A stretch of DNA of 64,000 nucleotides. Source: Siphonodentalium dalli. Lineage: Eukaryota > Mollusca > Scaphopoda > Gadilida > Siphonodentaliidae. Position 1 is the first letter of the stretch. Each line of letters opens with the position of its first letter. The DNA is taken from assembly GCA_032622095.1 (NCBI GenBank), contig CP136069.1, forward strand, positions 158,957,043 to 159,021,042, in the 5' to 3' direction. The notes under the pieces were generated by a model. The model was not told where the DNA came from. It ran no database searches and saw nothing but the letters and a program-made list of their open reading frames with translations. Below are positions 57,301 through 62,735 of the stretch, piece after piece. The position numbers were made by a program, and so were the translations under genes.

Positions 57301-60300
57301 CTGAAGAAAACTGTTATGGGTATCCTTAGTCCCACCGGAACAGTCTCACCTCTAGTTTATTTTGTCACATTTCATTTTTCTTCAGCTGCCATTCTTTTGT
57401 TGAATCCTGCATGAAAAAAATTTAATTTTGCAATTTTAAGTCAAGAAATTACTAATTTCATGCCTGTCATGTCAACTCAATATTAAATTAATGACTGTGA
57501 TGGAGCAAATTAACTGGTATCGCATCGCAATTTTCTAGGATAAAAGCTATGCAATTTGGTATGAATTTTATATGATTTTAGAACAATGCTATCTAATCAT
57601 GTCAATGTGAGGTTATTTGCGAATCAAAATTTCAAAAGTAATTTGCTTCCTGTCTTTATTAATGACTGTAATCTTCATGTAACTTTATTTCATCTGTTTC
57701 AGAGAAGTTATTGAGAAGAAACCACAAGAGTTCAAAATAGCTTGTCTCAGCGATATTAGGGCTTTATTCACCTCCAGTTCCAACCCATTTTATGCTGGAT
57801 TCGGCAACAAAAAAACAGTGAGTAACATAGTTAATCTTTATTTTGAAATCGGGCTGAAAATAGGAATTAATGTACATACGTTACACATATGTAAAGTGTT
57901 TATGAAATGGTAGAAATTTATCAGCACGGGCTATGTATAAATTAAAATTTAAAAATTGTACCAATGTAATGAAAGCCGAATTGCATCTGCCCTGACTTTC
58001 TAACCAGAGTTATGCAACTTGTTTCTATTTATAGTGCAATACCTTGAACAAACATCAACCAATATCATTCATATTTGGTATATGAATCAATATCATTCAT
58101 ATTTGGTATATGAATCTCTTTTTTACAATGTCAATCGAGTTCGGTAACCAAGTTTGTCCGATCCTTTTTACCTGAGTTACAGCCCTTAATTTATCTAATT
58201 TTAGCACTTTTATGATTGTTGTGCAAACACTTGAACAAATGTCAACCGATTACATTCATATTAGAGATGTGGACCTTTACCAACAATATCACGATCGAGT
58301 TTGAAAACCGGGTCTGTCCTATTTATTTTACCTGAGCTACGACCCTTAGTTTGTCTATTTTTAGCAATTTTAGAACCGTTAGTGCATTAACTTGAATAAA
58401 TATCAACCGATCCCATTCATATTAGGCATATGGACCTTTCACAACAATATTTTGATTGAGTTGAAAAACCAGGTTTGTTTGATTTTTTATACCGAGTTAT
58501 GGCCCTTAGTTCTGTGTTATGGTTCTTTAGTTTGTCCATTTTTAGTGATTCTCGGTCGAACAGATTCACTCATATTGTCAAAAAAACTTGACCAGAGCCA
58601 TCTTTGATGCGCAACCCTTGTTTTATATTATGCGACACAATAAATATGTTTACTCTGTGGTGCACTTGTTTTTTATTGTGCGACACTATAAATATGTTTG
58701 AACTAAACTTCATTACAGGATGTTTCCACATACACAGCGCTTGACATTCCGTGTAACAGAATTTTCACCATCAATCATAGAGGAGAGTTGCGGTATGAAC
58801 ACACCAAGGCCTTCCTATCATCGTAAGTAAATGCTTCTGTTGATTTTTGTCTGTCTGTCCATCCATCTGGCATATGTCTCGGCCATGGCTTATCAGATCT
58901 GAATGAAATTTTGAATGTATATTTACCATCACAAGCAAACCTGCAAATATTGTGTCTGTTATTTGTAGAATGACGTCCCTAGAGGGTGATTTTGTGATGC
59001 TATCCCGCATGGCGGGCTAGTGTCACCAAATTCACCCTCTGGGAACCTCATTCTGCTTAGGCCTCGACTGCTATGGGAGACCTAGGATCAGATTTAAGTT
59101 CTCCAGTTGAAGTTGTTGATGTTCATCCATTAGTCTCCTTGATTATGCATTTTATCTTCTGCAAATTAGGGGATATAGAAACTTCTCAGATGGGGGGGGG
59201 GAAAAGTAACTAATCAATAGTAATTTGAGACTATAGATACTTTCCAGAAGATTAGGCCTAAGCAGAATGAGGTCCATTTAGGGTAAATTTGGTGATGCTA
59301 GCCCGCACAGCAAATGAGAGACACACTATTTGTAGGCTTCACAAGGTCTTTCAATGAAGGGTTGGTGTTATTTGCATTCTCTGTTTTTGAGTTATTTGTT
59401 CTTTGTTTATTTTAAATTTTGGGTCCGTTCTGCCCACATTTCAATTTGGCCCCGTGGCGGTATGCTACCACCCGAGGTGCAACTTCTTTTTTTTTTCTAA
59501 TTATGATTGCAGCTTGTCTGTTGTGAAAACTATTTTGTTGAGCTGAAAAAAATACATTAAAATACTGAATAACACTTTTTTAAAGGTACCACTTAAAGAC
59601 ACGGCGGTGGTTATCCTGTAAAAAATATTTCCACCCGTCAAAAACCGCCACAAACAGAAAGAACATCAAAATGTAGACAGACTTTGTCCGTATACAAATA
59701 AGAAATATCGCATAAACAGTATGTTATTGTCATATATTTGACCATTGTTATGTAAACAAAAGCATAAAAAGTTACTTTTCTGGTGTTTGTTTATATTATG
59801 ATGGTAAACATAAAGAGCGTTCTTTGTTTATGAATTCCTGATATGGAACTAATAAAGAGCGTTTATGCCATTTTTGTGTGATTAGCCAGTAGCATTGTGC
59901 TGTCTTCTGTAACACAATCAGGCTCTTGCTTAGGTAAAATATAGTAGGTCTTTATGATAACATGCTGTTTACGCGATAGTCATGGTATATATGAACGAAA
60001 CTGTATGCATTCTAATGCATTCTAATGTTTTTTCTGTTTACGGTGATTGGAACAAATATGAATATTTTCGACAACTAAGGCCTCACGTGCCTTTAAGAAG
60101 ACACCAATTGTTTTTTTTTTTTTAATTTTTATTCTTTTTTGTTTCAATTTGATTTCATGCAAGTACCAATATATAGATAGAACGACACAAGTGTGTTAAC
60201 TGGTAAACGTTACTGCACGAGTTTGTTGTGCCGCGATGGTAAAACGAGAACCGGAGGTTGTGTCATTCTATGTTTATTGCACACACTGAAGGTTGCAGCT

Positions 60301-60823
60301 TGTAATATACTAACATTTAGGTCGATATTGTTGTAATTAATTGAACAAACGTGTGCTTAATGTAGACTATAGCCCATAATTTAGTGAAGACATTTTCTGT
60401 TAAAGTTGACGTCGCCAATGACATTGTTGACATAATAGGTTTGTATTGTTCAAGAACAATACACATTTTTTTATTGAACGTTTCAATTCTTCTGTATTTT
60501 GCTGTATTTCGCACAAATAAGCCATTGGGTGTGCAATAAATACCAATAGTTTCTAAAAATTTGTTGGTTTAAATAAATGATGAATATGTTCTGATAGCCA
60601 TAACTTCAACTTTGCAAGATCTGACTATTCCAATTTCTTATGTTTCAGGTATTCAGACATGAGTGAAATATCCGATCATTTTTTCCCACCTGTTCATAAG
60701 CATCCTCACATGTTCATCACAGAATTCAGCTCATTAAAGTATTGGAGAGAGCCTATCTCAACTCTCACCGATGAGGAGATGAACCTAGTCCTAGCCGAGT
60801 CAGTCGTCAAAGACAAGAAATGA
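33199..60823 (+). CDS. Lpin: Lipin, Mg2+-dependent phosphatidate phosphatase (15 exons)
   Basis: Lipin removes phosphate from phosphatidic acid to give diacylglycerol at the ER membrane, the step before triacylglycerol, phosphatidylcholine and phosphatidylethanolamine synthesis. In animals it also acts in the nucleus as a transcription co-regulator. Joined exons: 33199-33387, 37242-37340, 39094-39515, 42619-42833, 47565-47694, 48650-48943, 49892-49961, 51936-52157, 53192-53274, 53703-53802, 54356-54504, 56882-57121, 57703-57817, 58719-58822, 60649-60823. This makes 868 residues, close to vertebrate lipin-1 (about 890). Seen: N-LIP with NPATLTG and SPFHVRFGK; basic [10 protein letters not shown] at about 152-161; lipin mid-domain; DIDGT at 651-655; LxxIL (LGQIL) at 662-666; SARAIG. 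All introns are GT-AG. Exon sequences are intact. The frame continues beyond the TGA (see 60824-61021). Confidence 0.97.
33440..33680 (+). mobile_element. Family D TTAA MITE, copy 3, in intron 1
   Basis: The right end TTTAGTAAAGAAAGGG-TTAA is intact and GGTCTATTATTCATTTG, GAAATGTTCAGATAATAAGT and a mirrored TTATTATCTGAACATTTC match other D copies. The left terminus is not recognisable. Confidence 0.65.
33977..34237 (+). mobile_element. Family B TTAA MITE, copy 3, in intron 1
   Basis: It starts TTAA-CCATTCCGTGACTGCAGC and ends CTCCCGTCGTGAAAGGG-TTAA. Two hairpins on CCAATGCATTCTCTTATAT (loop around CTCCCATAGG) flank CCTAACAATATTTACG. The terminal repeats CCCTTCCATGACTGGAGCTT / GCAGCTCCCGTCATGAAAGG are imperfect inverses. 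With TTAA borders this is piggyBac-like. Confidence 0.85.
34997..35263 (+). mobile_element. Family B TTAA MITE, copy 4, in intron 1
   Basis: It starts TTAA-CCCTTCCATAACTGGAGC and ends CTTCCGTCGTGAAAGGG-ATAA, so the right TTAA has one change. The double-hairpin core is intact and very close to B3, about 1 kb upstream in the same orientation. Confidence 0.85.
35627..36774 (+). mobile_element. Family J hAT element, 1148 bp, in intron 1
   Basis: TAGAGGTGCCACGATTATTG and AATTATGGCACCCCTA are inverted ends with many subterminal TAATCGAT motifs. CCTTAAAC is duplicated exactly on both sides (35619-35626 and 36775-36782). No transposase frame is recognised. A 156-bp palindrome (35692-35847) lies in its left part. 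A partial sister lies at 27354-27785. Confidence 0.9.
35692..35847. mobile_element. Palindromic insert within element J1
   Basis: AGTAATCAATTGGTTCCGAG pairs with CTCGGAACTAATTGATTACT, and the pairing continues through GAGAGACGT and AAGAAACGAGTGCGCG to a central GCGCGTTAGCGC. Arms of about 75 nt have few mismatches. It may be an independent MITE inserted into J1; no clear duplication supports this. Confidence 0.65.
36783..37241 (+). other. Rest of lipin intron 1
   Basis: AT-rich intron sequence with a pyrimidine tract and TTTTACAG acceptor at 37234-37241. No repeat family recognised. Confidence 0.6.
37242..37340 (+). CDS. Lpin: Lipin exon 2: end of N-LIP core
   Basis: It encodes residues 64-96, [20 protein letters not shown] then [13 protein letters not shown], a strongly conserved lipin block. 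It is phase 0 at both ends, with donor GTGAGT. Confidence 0.96.
37359..38003 (-). mobile_element. Family B MITE, copy 5, split by a family A copy
   Basis: The left end TTAA-ACCTTTCATGGCGGGAGC starts 18 nt into intron 2. The right end GCTCCAGTCATGGAAGGG-TTAA closes at 38003. Between 37393 and 37789 a full family A element interrupts the B sequence at its internal GCA-TTAA-AGAC site. B in intact copies reads GCATTAAAGACC there. Confidence 0.85.
37393..37789 (+). mobile_element. Family A TTAA MITE, copy 2, nested in B5
   Basis: TTAA-CCCTTTACCCAACAGAAGGG to TGTTGGGTAAAGGG-TTA(C), with both 67-nt hairpins intact. The right border reads TTAC rather than TTAA, a single later change. Its 132- and 94-codon frames are palindrome artefacts. 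Confidence 0.9.
38550..38770 (-). mobile_element. Partial copy of the 32334-type hAT element
   Basis: It starts TAGGGATGTAACGATACACG and continues to TTCTAATAGCATACAATTCC, the complement of a block in the element at 32334-32879. The far end is missing where family D4 sequence begins. Confidence 0.7.
38795..39029 (+). mobile_element. Family D TTAA MITE, copy 4, in intron 2
   Basis: TATAAAAGTATACATTGAAT, TGCAGACTGACTCC, AATAAGTTCAATAAATGG and the end TTTAGTGTAGAAAGGG-TTAA match family D. The right TTAA lies 64 nt before exon 3. The left end is not intact. Confidence 0.65.
39094..39515 (+). CDS. Lpin: Lipin exon 3: N-LIP tail, nuclear localisation signal
   Basis: It encodes residues 97-236 plus two bases. 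LATSPIPS is the conserved end of N-LIP. The basic run [14 protein letters not shown] (about 152-165) corresponds to the lipin nuclear-localisation and phosphatidate-sensing polybasic region. Acidic, serine-rich SVSSDEEEG follows. It ends in phase 2 at ACCAG|GTACTA. Confidence 0.95.
39562..41360. mobile_element. hAT element, 1.8 kb, in intron 3
   Basis: The ends TAGTGTTGAAACGATTA and TAATCGTTTCAACACTA are perfect 17-bp inverted repeats, with subterminal CGACTAGTCG repeats at both ends. The flanks GGGCCCTA (39554-39561) and GGGCCATA (41361-41368) differ at one position. It is the longest hAT here. No frame matches a transposase; the 113-codon frame at 39917-40258 is unrecognised. Confidence 0.88.
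41369..42050. other. Unassigned part of lipin intron 3
   Basis: No element was recognised. Two nearby GCAAACGAAAAATAGGTTAC-like phrases (41495-41520 and 41721-41740) suggest an old local duplication. Confidence 0.4.
42051..42561. mobile_element. Family M inverted repeat, copy 3 (most complete)
   Basis: The arms pair over about 190 nt. CATATTCCACCAGTACAAAA is mirrored by TTTTGTACTAGTGAATATGA, GACAGGGAACCTTATAAAGT by ACTTTATAAGGTTCCCTGTC, and TGTTCCTTAATAATGTAC by GTACATTATTAAGGAACA. The centre carries GTGAGCCGG / CGCTCAC. It ends about 55 nt before exon 4. Confidence 0.8.
42619..42833 (+). CDS. Lpin: Lipin exon 4: PTPKSDTE and WEWGELP blocks
   Basis: With two bases from exon 3 it encodes about residues 237-308. 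[16 protein letters not shown] and [17 protein letters not shown] are conserved landmarks of the linker between N-LIP and the mid-domain. The donor is CATCAAG|GTGGGT. Confidence 0.95.
42845..43235 (+). mobile_element. Family A TTAA MITE, copy 3 (reference copy)
   Basis: It starts 11 nt into intron 4. The layout is TTAA-CCCTTTACCCAACA terminal repeat, 67-nt hairpin at 42876-42942, AT-rich spacer, second 67-nt hairpin at 43025-43091, a right flank of about 130 nt with GAGCCGGTTCCAATGATATC, then TGTTGGGTAAAGGG-TTAA. The second hairpin is the exact reverse complement of the first. No coding capacity; piggyBac-type by TTAA and CCC/GGG termini. Confidence 0.92.
43244..43334 (+). mobile_element. Family B TTAA MITE, copy 6, internally deleted
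   Basis: TTAA-CCATTCCATGACTGGAGC joins directly through GTGCCAACGCATTCTCCAGT to CAGCTCCCGTCATGAAAGGG-TTAA. The double-hairpin core is gone, leaving 91 bp with both termini. It lies 8 nt from the end of A3. Confidence 0.85.
43335..44597 (+). other. Intron 4 segment with possible coding relic
   Basis: Several stop-separated stretches look weakly protein-like. One begins near 43373 ([19 protein letters not shown] and on). Another near 43775 has a Cys pair, [10 protein letters not shown] piggyBac C-terminal zinc ribbon would also have such Cys pairs, but the match is too weak to name. No intact gene is present. Confidence 0.25.
45055..45454 (+). mobile_element. Family A TTAA MITE, copy 4, inside element V
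   Basis: Both TTAA borders and both hairpins are intact. The right flank keeps the longer GGCCGTTTTTGGCCGG version, like the copy at 1-182. It has CCATAGATCG in the first loop, a single change. Confidence 0.92.
45700..46500. repeat. Tandem array, about 175-bp units, four to five copies
   Basis: GTGAACATCCATACCAAATT recurs near 45852, 46028, 46202 and 46376. CAGATAAACAAAGATGAATA and ATGGAACCCTCTATT recur at the same spacing. The array ends GGACGGATGGACAGG then AGTATACCCCCCC / poly-T / AAAGGGGTATA, a hairpin-like terminus resembling 16030-16085. Confidence 0.85.
47166..47564. other. Remainder of lipin intron 4
   Basis: AT-rich. AACCTGCCTCCCTCATC occurs twice (47239 and 47288), and a partial GAAACAAACACCTTTTT resembles the end of element V. 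The acceptor is TGTTCTTGTTTTAG at 47551-47564. Confidence 0.5.
47565..47694 (+). CDS. Lpin: Lipin exon 5: YLDEL block
   Basis: It encodes [20 protein letters not shown] then [20 protein letters not shown], matching the conserved GVYLDDL..DPEVAALY motif of animal lipins. It is bounded by TTTTAG and GC|GTATGT, phase 2 at the end. Confidence 0.95.
47695..48095 (+). other. Lipin intron 5, first part
   Basis: AT-rich intron sequence with no recognised repeat, up to element B7. Confidence 0.5.
48096..48593 (-). mobile_element. Family B-like TTAA MITE, copy 7, with expanded spacer
   Basis: TTAA-CCATCTCATGACGGGAGCTG to AGCTCCCATCATGAAATGG-TTAA gives family B termini. The hairpin loops read TTGACCATAGGTC, as in family A. 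The spacer has grown to about 250 nt of diverged TTTTTTACATTCTTTAACAA units. The copy is therefore intermediate between A and B. Confidence 0.8.
48650..48943 (+). CDS. Lpin: Lipin exon 6: first part of mid-domain
   Basis: It encodes about residues 352-449. [20 protein letters not shown] and [18 protein letters not shown] align with the lipin mid-domain (human ISLCGGLSDHREIT..NPNLVVKIGSK). The exon starts with a serine-rich linker. It ends GACAA|GTACGT, leaving two bases for exon 7. Confidence 0.95.
48952..49111 (+). mobile_element. Family B MITE remnant, copy 8, at the exon 6 donor
   Basis: The remnant begins within about 10 nt of the exon 6 splice donor with GCATTCTCACATATATGAGA, continues through ACAATATTTACCTTGACC and ends CAGCTCCCATCTTGAAAGGG-TTAA. 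The left terminus and outer hairpin arm are missing. Confidence 0.75.
49273..49672 (-). mobile_element. Family A TTAA MITE, copy 5, inverse, in intron 6
   Basis: TTAA-CCCTTTACCCAACAAACCGG at the left and CGTTCTGTTGGGTAAAGGG-TTAA at the right, with both hairpins present. The orientation is opposite to copies A2-A4. Confidence 0.92.
49892..49961 (+). CDS. Lpin: Lipin exon 7: YYNW block of mid-domain
   Basis: With two bases from exon 6 it encodes [18 protein letters not shown] then NKEISE, matching SKYYNWTTAAPLLLAMQAF of human lipin-1. It is 70 nt and ends in phase 0 before GTAAAT. Confidence 0.95.
49975..50242 (-). mobile_element. Family B MITE, copy 9, in intron 7
   Basis: It starts CCCTTTCATAACTGG about 14 nt into intron 7. 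A small duplication GGATAACTGGAG follows, then both hairpins. It ends GCACCAGTCATGGAACGG-TTAA at 50239-50242. That TTAA is also the left flank of A6. Confidence 0.8.
50239..50591 (-). mobile_element. Family A TTAA MITE, copy 6, inverse, short spacer
   Basis: TTAA-CCCTTTACCCAACAAACCGG to TGTTGGGTAAAGGG-TTAA. The spacer between the two hairpins is reduced to about 35 nt compared with about 80 in A3. A 97-codon frame reading through the second hairpin is an artefact. Confidence 0.92.
50857..51208 (-). mobile_element. Family A TTAA MITE, copy 7, inverse, short spacer
   Basis: The left border reads TAAT-CCTTTACCCAACAAAACG, so one terminal C and the TTAA are altered. The right end is TGTTGGGTAAAGGG-TTAA. 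The spacer is even shorter (CTTTAACAATTTTATAATTT). Confidence 0.9.
51283..51513. mobile_element. Family K element, copy 2, compact
   Basis: CGCCTGAATTTAGTGTGTCT to ATTATATCCAGACTTGG, with mirrored GTCCCCAGAGGGTGAATTTA and GGGGACCTCATTCT blocks. The long middle of K1/K4 is absent. The right end lies 2 nt from A8. Confidence 0.75.
51516..51905 (+). mobile_element. Family A TTAA MITE, copy 8, next to exon 8
   Basis: TTAA-CCCTTTACCCAACAGAAGGG to TGTTCGGTAAAGGG-TTAA, both hairpins intact. The right TTAA ends 30 nt before exon 8, so the branch point and pyrimidine tract of intron 7 must lie in that remainder or inside the MITE. Confidence 0.92.
51936..52157 (+). CDS. Lpin: Lipin exon 8: MPKK helix, WFFGRR basic stretch
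   Basis: It encodes residues 474-547. [20 protein letters not shown] then [20 protein letters not shown] correspond to the VESIMRDKMPKKGGRWWFSWRGR part of human lipin-1, after which the sequence is a low-complexity linker. Phase 0 at both ends. Confidence 0.95.
52210..52720. repeat. Intron 8 repeat, 140-bp direct units
   Basis: CCTCCCCGCATTC near 52448 and CCTCCCCGCATGC near 52588 start two units of about 140 bp sharing GTGTATCCATGACGTTTGCG-like and AGGATTATCTCATTA blocks. The left edge CAGGGATTTTTTTAGGTG resembles a hAT terminus, but no partner end was found. A 150-codon frame (52397-52849) is a repeat by-product. Confidence 0.55.
52721..53191 (+). other. Rest of lipin intron 8
   Basis: AT-rich, with a (TTG)n run near 53036-53050 and the acceptor AATTCTTTTAG at 53181-53191. 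Confidence 0.6.
53192..53274 (+). CDS. Lpin: Lipin exon 9: variable linker
   Basis: It encodes [20 protein letters not shown] then KHRNRNDR, a Ser/Thr/Pro-rich linker without conserved motif. The call rests on matching phases on both sides (27 codons plus AG) and good GT-AG signals. It could be alternatively spliced, since skipping exon 9 alone would shift the frame. Confidence 0.88.
53703..53802 (+). CDS. Lpin: Lipin exon 10: start of LNS2 region
   Basis: It encodes [20 protein letters not shown] then [14 protein letters not shown]. The end matches YKKTLRLTSEQL of vertebrate lipins. Phase 0 at the end, with donor GTAAGT. Confidence 0.95.
53939..54145. mobile_element. Family H palindromic MITE, copy 3, in intron 10
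   Basis: It starts TA-CAGTAATTCCCTAAATAAT and forms a palindrome centred on CTCTCAGTGAGAG near 54044, with GGAAATATGGCTTGATGCCA mirrored by TGGCAACAAGCCATATTTCC. The right terminus has lost the GGGCATTACTG part. Confidence 0.8.
54356..54504 (+). CDS. Lpin: Lipin exon 11: catalytic DIDGT motif
   Basis: It encodes residues 609-657. [20 protein letters not shown] leads to [14 protein letters not shown]. The two aspartates of DIDGT (651 and 653) are the HAD-type catalytic residues needed for Mg2+-dependent phosphatidate hydrolysis. Both are present, so the enzyme is predicted active. Donor AAA|GTGAGT, phase 2. Confidence 0.97.
54505..56378 (+). other. Lipin intron 11, mainly unassigned
   Basis: The first 1.9 kb of intron 11 holds no repeat seen elsewhere except the small hairpin at 56107-56164. 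It is noticeably richer in CpG from about 54940 to 55830 and contains E-boxes CACGTG at 55014-55019 and 55711-55716 and a CRE TGACGTCA at 55649-55656. An intronic promoter or enhancer is possible but unproven. Confidence 0.35.
56107..56164. mobile_element. Miniature TTAA hairpin, family C, 58 bp
   Basis: TTAA-CTCTTTAAGTGCCAAGTCCG and CGGACTTGGCACTGAAAGGG-TTAA pair around TTTTTTGTAA. TTAA borders and CTCTTT/AAAGGG ends resemble the other TTAA families reduced to terminal repeats only. Confidence 0.75.
56379..56842. mobile_element. Family K element, copy 3, before exon 12
   Basis: CAAGTCTGAATTTAGTGTGT to GACACTATTTCAAGACTTG are the family K inverted ends, with the internal TCTTCTGGGAAGTATCTATA segment. 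The right end lies 40 nt upstream of exon 12. Confidence 0.8.
56882..57121 (+). CDS. Lpin: Lipin exon 12: LxxIL motif and SARAIG
   Basis: It encodes about residues 658-737. [20 protein letters not shown] contains the LxxIL co-activator motif (LGQIL). [20 protein letters not shown] and [19 protein letters not shown] follow, all core HAD/LNS2 sequence. Donor CATAG|GTATGT, phase 2. Confidence 0.97.
57127..57240 (+). mobile_element. Family D MITE fragment, copy 5, at exon 12 donor
   Basis: TTAT-CCCTTTATTACTCGATGG then ATTCTCCCC and AAAGTATACATTGGTATGG match the family D left half. Only the five bases GTATG separate the exon end from the MITE border. The right half is missing. Confidence 0.7.
57703..57817 (+). 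CDS. Lpin: Lipin exon 13: EVIEKKP block
   Basis: It encodes [20 protein letters not shown] then [18 protein letters not shown], matching [31 protein letters not shown] of vertebrate lipins. Phase 0 at the end. Confidence 0.97.
57960..58610. repeat. Tandem array, about 170-190-bp units, in intron 13
   Basis: Units repeat TTACCTGAGTTACAGCCCTT, CTTGAACAAATGTCAACCGA and CATTCATATTAGAGATGTGG near 58070, 58250 and 58415 with moderate divergence. They fill most of intron 13. It resembles the arrays at 4590 and 15990 in the GAGTTA.GGCCC motif. Confidence 0.75.
58719..58822 (+). CDS. Lpin: Lipin exon 14: [12 protein letters not shown] block
   Basis: It encodes [20 protein letters not shown] then [14 protein letters not shown] plus two bases, matching SLNRIFTVNPKGELVQEHAK. 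Donor ATC|GTAAGT. Confidence 0.96.
58935..59345. mobile_element. Family K element, copy 4, in intron 14
   Basis: CTGCAAATATTGTGTCTGTT and GAGAGACACACTATTTGTAG are the inverted ends. The mirrored AGAGGGTGATTTTGTGATGC / TTCACCCTCTGGG blocks and the TCTTCTGCAAATTAGGGGAT segment are present. A poly-G run interrupts it near 59190. Confidence 0.75.
59593..60096 (+). mobile_element. Family G TTAA-flanked element, copy 3, in intron 14
   Basis: TTAA-AGACACGGCGGTGGTTATCC to CACGTGCCT-TTAA, close to G1 throughout. A tandem GCATTCTAAT duplication near 60010 is private to this copy. Confidence 0.85.
60649..60823 (+). CDS. Lpin: Lipin exon 15: C-terminus up to TGA
   Basis: It encodes [20 protein letters not shown] then [19 protein letters not shown], matching the VDHVFP..FSNFTFWREPL end of animal lipins, and finishes [18 protein letters not shown] before TGA. 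The acceptor is TATGTTTCAG at 60639-60648. Confidence 0.96.
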
Positions 60824-61021
60824 CGGCGTCCATTCAGGGATTCCGATGCTCCGGTGAAAAACGATTTAATCAATATGGAAGATAGTGATGACGGAATCGT
60901 CATTCGTCAGTATCCACGTGCCACAGATAACAGCGACATCGAAGATGACTTCGATAATTCTGGCATGGGTAAAAGTCCCAGAAGACTGTGGTTTGTTCCA
61001 TTTTCTTTAGCCTACTTATAA
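60824..61021 (+). CDS. In-frame extension after the lipin TGA
   Basis: The lipin frame stays open for 65 codons after TGA to TAA at 61019-61021. The peptide begins RRPFRDSDAPVKNDLINMED and continues SDDGIVIRQYPRATDNSDIE with an acidic DDFDNSG stretch. Its composition is that of a soluble acidic tail, not random AT-rich 3' UTR. The codon before TGA is AAA and the next is CGG, so the stop could be an ancestral CGA (Arg) changed by a CpG transition, a site of read-through, or a sequencing error. Whether it is translated is unknown. Confidence 0.45.
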   Translation, partial: RRPFRDSDAPVKNDLINMEDSDDGIVIRQYPRATDNSDIEDDFDNSGMGKSPRRLWFVPFSLAYL

Positions 61022-62669
61022 GTTATAACAGAAACTGCCACAAGATATCTATATTTTATGAATGGGAAACATTCAGGAACTATGTCAACTCAAGTGATCG
61101 ATGAGTGAAGTGCTTATGCCTAAAAAATATTGCTGCGCAACAATACTTATTGTAAAACTAGATTTTTTAAAGCATTATCTTTCTGCTGTTAAATACAATC
61201 ACAGTATTGGACATAGTTATCTAATTTTCTGTTAACACTTAAGAAGTGTCAATGTATGTACAAATTCGTTCTTGAAATGTTGGAATATATCATCTTTAAA
61301 CTTTTTACCACAACAAATGAATACCATAGATTGCATATTTAACAGTTTTATTTTTTCACGGTAAAATAACCAACTTAACAATATCTAAACAGAGGTACAT
61401 CTAAGTCTATTTAAAACATTGCATCATTCATTTGCCAACACTTGGTTGACATAGTCCTTGAAAATAAATTCCAATTTGTTGAAGTTGAACCATTTACAGA
61501 AATTAAGTTGCAGATAATGCTTTGCTATTCTCGTGATAGCGTTCAGATTAGGCCAATATAAATAAATTGCTAGATATACATTCAACTTTTTCAGAGAAAT
61601 GGGGCGGTAGGCTGCGGTAGGGCGAATTTTATTTTTTATGTTTCATTCTTCCAAACATAAATGTCATGGACAGTTCTAGATATTGAACAGTAACCTATTT
61701 TATGTAAATACAAGGTGATTATAGATTGTCCAACTTGATCAAAATAGACTGATTAATGTGTCATTTAAATGTAATTTGACGGTTAAGGCATTAGAAAAAA
61801 GTATATGTAAAAAATATTGAGGAGAGGACTAAAAATAGGGTTGGGAAGGGATGTAAATAAAGCAATTTTGTTTATATTGGCCATATATGTGATTTAAATT
61901 TAATTTGACTCTTATCAATTGTCTTTCCAGAGTTTCAAAGTATTTTAGTGTGATCAATTAAAATAATTAAACTTGCCAGATAGAAAGAATTTATTTGAAA
62001 TGTATTTGAAATTTTAGGTGAAATCTGGTTTGTAGAGAATATGTCAATGAATCAGTATTTTGAAAAATATTCTTGTCTTTCAATCATGGAAACAGTAGGA
62101 GTACTAGATTGTCTATTCCATTTAATGCTGTGATTTGACTATGTTCAGAAAGCAGATACATGTGATATATCTGAGTGGTTTATGCTGGCTGAGTGTGCTC
62201 GAATGAGCAGGCTTGGACTGTTATGATAGCAGTCTGAGTAAAATCCAGACAATTAAACTAGCTACGCATTCGATAGTCTGAAACATTTCAACAACTTTCC
62301 TATTACCACCGTTATAAATAGCAGTGTGACATCACTGCACATATTTCGCATTAAAAATAATAGTTTAATGATTGACAGATATCTCCTTTCGGTTTTGTTT
62401 TCGCGAATAACAAATTCAATGCTAAGAAATCCAACTATGTTCTGATTGGCTTCATTTTTTTTACTGTGGACTGTTGTGATTGGCTGATACTGACATAATG
62501 CTTCTTGGAAGTATTGGGATTCCCTGCTGTTTGTTTTGGGACTATTGAACGTGTAGCTAGTTAAATATGACTCGGACTGTTAAGATATGTGGAATATTGC
62601 AAAAGGAAAATCTTGTGAATGAGCTTACAGTTTGGATAGATTTCAATTCAGTCCTTCCCATGACCAGAA
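61022..62669 (+). other. Probable lipin 3' UTR and downstream DNA
   Basis: No gene is seen. AATAAA polyadenylation signals lie at 61463-61468 and 61856-61861 on the + strand. Which one is used cannot be judged from the sequence alone. Confidence 0.5.
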
Positions 62670-62735
62670 TAAAGCATTATTTATATATGCAAGGCTCCCT
62701 ATGGCAGACTCGCATATATAAGAGAATGCATTGGC
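62670..62735. repeat. Solitary A/B-type hairpin
   Basis: AGCATTATTTATATATGCAA, a GGCTCCCTATGGCAG loop and CTCGCATATATAAGAGAATG form one hairpin of the family B type (loop CTCCCTATGG). The TTAA termini are not present. It follows an AATAAA at about 62669. Confidence 0.75.

Noticed and set aside
33388-57702. Lipin introns created by MITE insertion (introner model)
   Set aside because: The elements do not extend to the splice sites on both sides, the introns contain much other sequence, and exon borders fall at positions expected for an old animal gene structure.
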